Below are positions 59,691 through 64,000 of a stretch of 64,000 nt of DNA, piece by piece. Both the position numbers and the translations under genes were made by a program. Each line of letters starts with the position of its first letter. Position 1 is the stretch's first letter. The stretch comes from Henckelia pumila (lineage: Eukaryota > Streptophyta > Magnoliopsida > Lamiales > Gesneriaceae). The notes under the pieces were generated by a model that did not search any database, had not been told where the DNA came from, and was given only the letters and a program-made list of their open reading frames with translations. The stretch spans positions 8,928,001 through 8,992,000 of the forward strand of contig NW_027331831.1 in NCBI RefSeq assembly GCF_033568475.1, written 5' to 3'.

Positions 59691-60552
59691 AGTCCGGATA
59701 ATTGTGGAATTATTTATTTTGCATTCATATCCTGTAAACAGACTCACAGGAATTTTTTTTTATCTATACATTTTTTAATCAAACAAACGAAGTCAATGGG
59801 TTATTTTTAGTAGGTAACATCTAGTCTAGAGCATGCCAACTAAAAATAATTATCCTAGTCATTCTCCGTCGTTGAATTTATATGTTTAATATGTGAATTA
59901 TAGATATAGATGATTCAATTATTTATACGAAAAACCAACGTAGTAGACTGGACTCTTTCAACTCTCTAGAAAGAAAGTTCACAAATATATTTGTATGCTC
60001 TAATTTCAAATTCATCTCTCATCTTAGCAATTTCAGATTAATGAATTTCCACAAATCCAAATCCATAAATGCAAACGAATCTAATTAATTTCCATGGATT
60101 AAATTCATCCCTAACGTGAAAAAAATTAGAATTATGTATTTAATATTTTCAAGAATTTATTTCTTATCCATCTCAAAGTTCTAAAATTTTTCTTTGGTAC
60201 AATGTAATTTAATATGTTTAACAATTTGTATATAACATCGATAAATGATTTGTTTGGATGTACTCATAAAAAGATTTGAAATTGCGATTAGCCGATTACT
60301 TTGTATTTTGTAATAAAATGAAGGGGAAAAGGACAATAAAAAACTATTCACAGCCGAAGTTTGTGTTTCTCATACTTCGTACATATCGTTGCGAAGACTT
60401 TGATCCTTGAATCTGTCAAACTCCCACTCCCAAAATCCATACTAGACTCTGCTCTTCTGCACTAATTCGGATTTCCATATATTTGCATATCTTTCTCTGT
60501 TATTTTTTCGAATCATTTCATGAATGCCTAAACATATTTTTGTCTCTAGAAT
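59691..60552 (+). promoter_or_regulatory. Upstream region of the PIRL gene
   Basis: AT-rich spacer then a pyrimidine-rich leader (about 60340-60552). No coding exon found. In-frame TAG at 60547-60549 just before the ATG. Confidence 0.4.
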
Positions 60553-63002
60553 ATGGATATGAATCTTGGGAATGAGTTTACGGATGTTAGATTGACTGAT
60601 GATGTTGTTAACAGCCAAAAAGATAATGAAAAAGATAATGATTCTGTGGATGAAGAGGTGATAAGGGTTTTAAAAGAAGCTTTGAATAAAGAAAATTTGG
60701 TGGAAAGAATTGACCTTTCTGGGCGCCAGCTGAAATTTCTGCCCGAACCATTTGGCAAGATTCGTGCTTTGGTGGTTCTTGATCTTTCGCAGAATAATCT
60801 TGAGGTTTGTATTATGATCCAATAATTTCATTTTCTTGTTAACTTGTGTTGGTTTGTGATGCTTGACGATTATTATTATTTTCCCTTTCGGTTTAAAAAG
60901 TCTGTTGCTTTCTTGATTTGGCTGCTGGAGGTAACGATAAATGAGAAAGGAGAGTGATACTAGTAGAATTTGGTGTTCAAGATTGAGTTTTAATATGAAT
61001 TATTTCCTAAACAAGTAATTCGTAATTAGTTTGTACCTTTCGGCTTATGTATGGTGTTGACTGATCTGAAGCTTTCTTGAGTTATGGTTTGCTGAATTCA
61101 ACAAGGAAACATGGGAAAAAAAGAAAACAAAAAAAGGAAAGAAAAGAAAAGAGAGAACTTGGTGGGATCGTGAGGTTCTTGTTTGAATTGATTAAAATCA
61201 GAAGGAAACAAGACCGTGGAGGATGAGATGGGCGTTAGCAGATCCGGACCTTTAGTGTGCTCGGCACTCGGTTTCTTAATTTTTTGTTAGGAAAATCTCA
61301 AATTTTCGTGCATAATTTGCCTGTGTGATGCATGACACTGAAAACCTGCTGAAGCTAGAAATTGGTAGTGTCCATATTAATTTAGCTGATCGGACCGTCC
61401 TAACGGGGAACGATCCTCCCAATCAATCAGAGTAAATTCTGAAAATTGAAACTGTTGTATAACCTTTGGGGATTCAAATCATAGTTTTGATGACTGTGTT
61501 ATGAGTTGCACAAATCGATGATGGCTTTCTTTTACAGGTTTGGTTCGGTATTCTTACTTTAGACGAATAATTGCTTGTATGTGTTGAACTCAAGATTATT
61601 TGCAAAAAAAATTTTAGGTTTGGTGTCTCTGGAGTTGGTCCATTGTCCTATGGTTGAACATGAACAATCACTAAAACCATTGTTACTTTTGGAACTTTAG
61701 GCTTTGCAATGATCATGCAAATTTCAAACTGGAGTTGACTGGATTGTGCCAATCATCCTAACAAGCTTTATATGTTTTGTATATGTTATCTTTTTAACCA
61801 AATGATCCTCCCTTTCCCAAGGCTTCAACTTGGATGAATTCTCTTGAACTTTTTGGTTGTTCAGACGTGCCCCTGTTTTACTTTTTCGAAAATTTAAAAT
61901 GGTATAATTGAGGGTCTTCTTCAGAGACTTGCACTTTCTGGTACAACAGTATGAAGAAACTGAAAACGGGTATCTGAATGACTACACACTTTTCCGAGGT
62001 GTAATATAACCAAGAAAGTGATTATTTTTTCCTGCTCGACCATTTGTTGGAACCAAGAAGTAGATCCATCAAAAATTCTTGTTGACGAGATTCTTCTTTT
62101 GTTCCAGGTCATTCCTGATTCAGTTTCAGGACTACAGAAATTGGAGGAGTTCAACGTCGCATCCAACCTTCTTGAAACATTACCCGATTCCATTGGCTTG
62201 TTGATAAATCTTAAAGTCTTGGATGTGTCAGGAAATAAGCTAAAAAAGCTCCCGGAAAGTATTGCTGGTTGCAGGTGAGACGCTGAAACCGATTAAATTC
62301 GGATGTACTAAACTGGCGACTTTCTGGTCTGACTAATTATATCCACTTTTATTCAACAGATCTTTAATTGAGCTGGATGCGAGCTTTAATAACTTGATGT
62401 TTTTGCCAACAAATATCGGTTATGGATTAGTGAATCTTCAGAAGCTCTCCATTCCCTTTAACAAGTTGAGAGCCTTTCCAAATTCCATCTGTGAAATGAA
62501 ATCACTGATACATTTGGATGCCCATTTCAATGCAATTCACGGACTACCAAATGCGATTGGAAGACTTACAAATCTTGAAATTCTGAATGTCAGCAGTAAT
62601 TTCAATGATTTAACGGAGGTGCCTGAAACAGTTGGTGATCTGAGAAATCTCAAAGAGCTCGATCTTAGTACCAACCAAATCCGAGCTCTGCCTGACTCAA
62701 TATATCAGCTGCAGAATCTAACCAAGCTTCACGTGGACCAGAATCCACTTGTGATCCCTCCGTTGGAGATTGTGAATAAAGGGCTCCAAGCTATCATGGA
62801 ATACATGACGAAGAGGCGGCTTGACATGTTAGAAGCTGAACAACAGAGAATTATACTCGAAAAAAATGCTGAAACGGAGACGGGATGGGTAGCATGGGGC
62901 ACATCCACATTAAGTAACGTTTACACCGGTGTTTCTCAGACTGTTTCCGGGTATCTTGGAGGAAACGCCCCAAGGGATCCATATCTGGATCAGCAATTGT
63001 GA
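60553..63002 (+). CDS. Plant intracellular Ras-group-related LRR protein (PIRL), 3 exons
   Basis: Cytosolic leucine-rich-repeat protein of the plant PIRL family, related to animal/fungal Ras-binding LRR proteins; some members are needed for pollen development. Exons 60553-60804, 62108-62274, 62360-63002; GT-AG, frame kept, 353 residues. Residues 1-45 are acidic and polar. About nine LRRs follow from residue 48, with units such as [38 protein letters not shown] and [18 protein letters not shown]. After the LRRs comes the family motif [17 protein letters not shown], then [13 protein letters not shown] and the end [10 protein letters not shown]. The in-frame stop six bases before the ATG supports the start. 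'tctctag' just upstream could be an acceptor of an earlier exon, which would lengthen the N-terminus as in larger family members. Which PIRL number it is cannot be told. Confidence 0.92.
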
Positions 63003-64000
63003 GTGGCAGCAACGACGATTGCTAAAAAAATAGGTAGCCTTTGTGTCTCTGAACTTGAAGTATGTATTGCTTATGAATCTATACATCTGCCTTTCAAATA
63101 AATTTACTGAATGAAGATTTGGTGGTTAAACCGCAGATTGATTTTGGAAATTTGTGTCTCAGGATTTTAAATCCTTGATTGTTCTTTCGTCATTTATTTT
63201 AATTAAAGAGGCCTAAAGTCAAGGACAAAAAAATTCTTTTTTAGCTGGAGACGAGTTTGTTAAATGTTGAACACTTGAACCTAAAATATTATTTCTAAAT
63301 TTCCACTTTACATATTATCATGTACTGGAAACTGTGTTTATCATCTCGAAATAAAGTTATGAAAACAGAAATGAAGGCAAACAAATACTTCATTCGTCTC
63401 AAATATATAATAGTGTTTGAGAGAGCTTAGGAAGTACTTTTTAATTTTCATTTCACAAAATTTTCTCTTGAATCTAGCCTGCAAGAATGGACTTTTTTGT
63501 AATTTTTAGGGTAAATGGATGTTTTGGTAATATAACATTTTCTGTGACAATAATATCATTTTTTACGTATTATTATATTTAAATTTAAATTTTTATCTTT
63601 TACTACATTAATTGATTGCATTTATATAAAAAAAAAAAATTAGTTGAAAAAACATCCAATAATCTTCTACACTTTGTCCTACATATTTAAATTTAATAAA
63701 TAAATATTTTATATTAACTATTACTCAAATTAACCATTAATATATCTTTTCACTTCTTATTTTTATTATAATCCAATAGAATCTAGTATTTATAAAATAT
63801 TGATATAAAATAAACATTATTGATTTAAATATATTTTATTTTATTTTATTTTATTTAAAAAATATAACAGTACAAAAATATATTTTTAAAATATATTTGT
63901 ATGCATAAATATTCATATTTTTTTATTAAAAAAAGGTAAATTCTTTGATTAAATTTAAGAGTGTAAATTTTTTAGCTAAACTAGTTCGACAACTTGAAAA
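63003..64000. other. PIRL 3' region and AT-rich spacer
   Basis: 3' UTR then a gene-free stretch. At about 63390-63430 'attcgtctcaaatatataatagtg' resembles a Stowaway-type MITE end, not resolved. No further gene seen to the window end. Confidence 0.45.

Overview
This is nuclear DNA of a flowering plant, most likely an asterid eudicot. The evidence is AT-rich spacers, multi-exon genes with GT-AG introns, a chloroplast phosphate transporter, a GT77 cell-wall glycosyltransferase and several plant transposon classes. A Lamiales-like origin is suggested only by the style of one MITE family. No tRNA, rRNA or CRISPR array was seen.

Layout: 1-10579 is gene-free and carries decayed repeats (a MITE, a fold-back element, short tandem duplications). 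10580-25972 is a gene island: a MATE/DETOXIFICATION transporter (+, 8 exons), a small plastid-type protein with a C-terminal membrane anchor (-, 4 exons), a RAY1-like GT77 arabinosyltransferase (+, 6 exons) head-to-head with the previous gene, a PADRE/DUF4228 protein (+), and the chloroplast phosphate transporter PHT2;1 (-, 3 exons). Exon joins were worked out by reading splice sites and keeping frame; each gives one uninterrupted protein. 60553-63002 encodes a plant intracellular Ras-group-related LRR protein (PIRL, 3 exons).

Between the two genic parts, 26775-59690 is a deep nest of transposons whose borders can mostly be fixed to the base. A MITE is split at 26884/59374 by a Helitron on the minus strand (3' end CTAG at 26885, 5' TC end at 59373, host A^T). 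The Helitron is filled by a Ty3/gypsy Del/Tekay-type element A (27896-56259, duplicated target ctttt). A's 5' LTR is split by a related element B (40630-54911, target tatcg). A's integrase region is split by a short-bodied LTR element C (30893-35826, target caccg). B carries a one-ended copia fragment (43895-48093) flanked by a 1,163-bp direct duplication of B's own pol. The Helitron also holds a probable solo LTR, a probable mini-Helitron and a tandem duplication of its own 5' end. All transposon reading frames are broken.

The genes do not form one pathway. The MATE carrier, GT77 enzyme, phosphate carrier and LRR protein are ordinary single genes. The unusual content is the transposon nest: its insertion order, the 1,163-bp duplication around a truncated copia, and a 55-bp perfect inverted repeat in A's integrase that looks like a template-switch scar.
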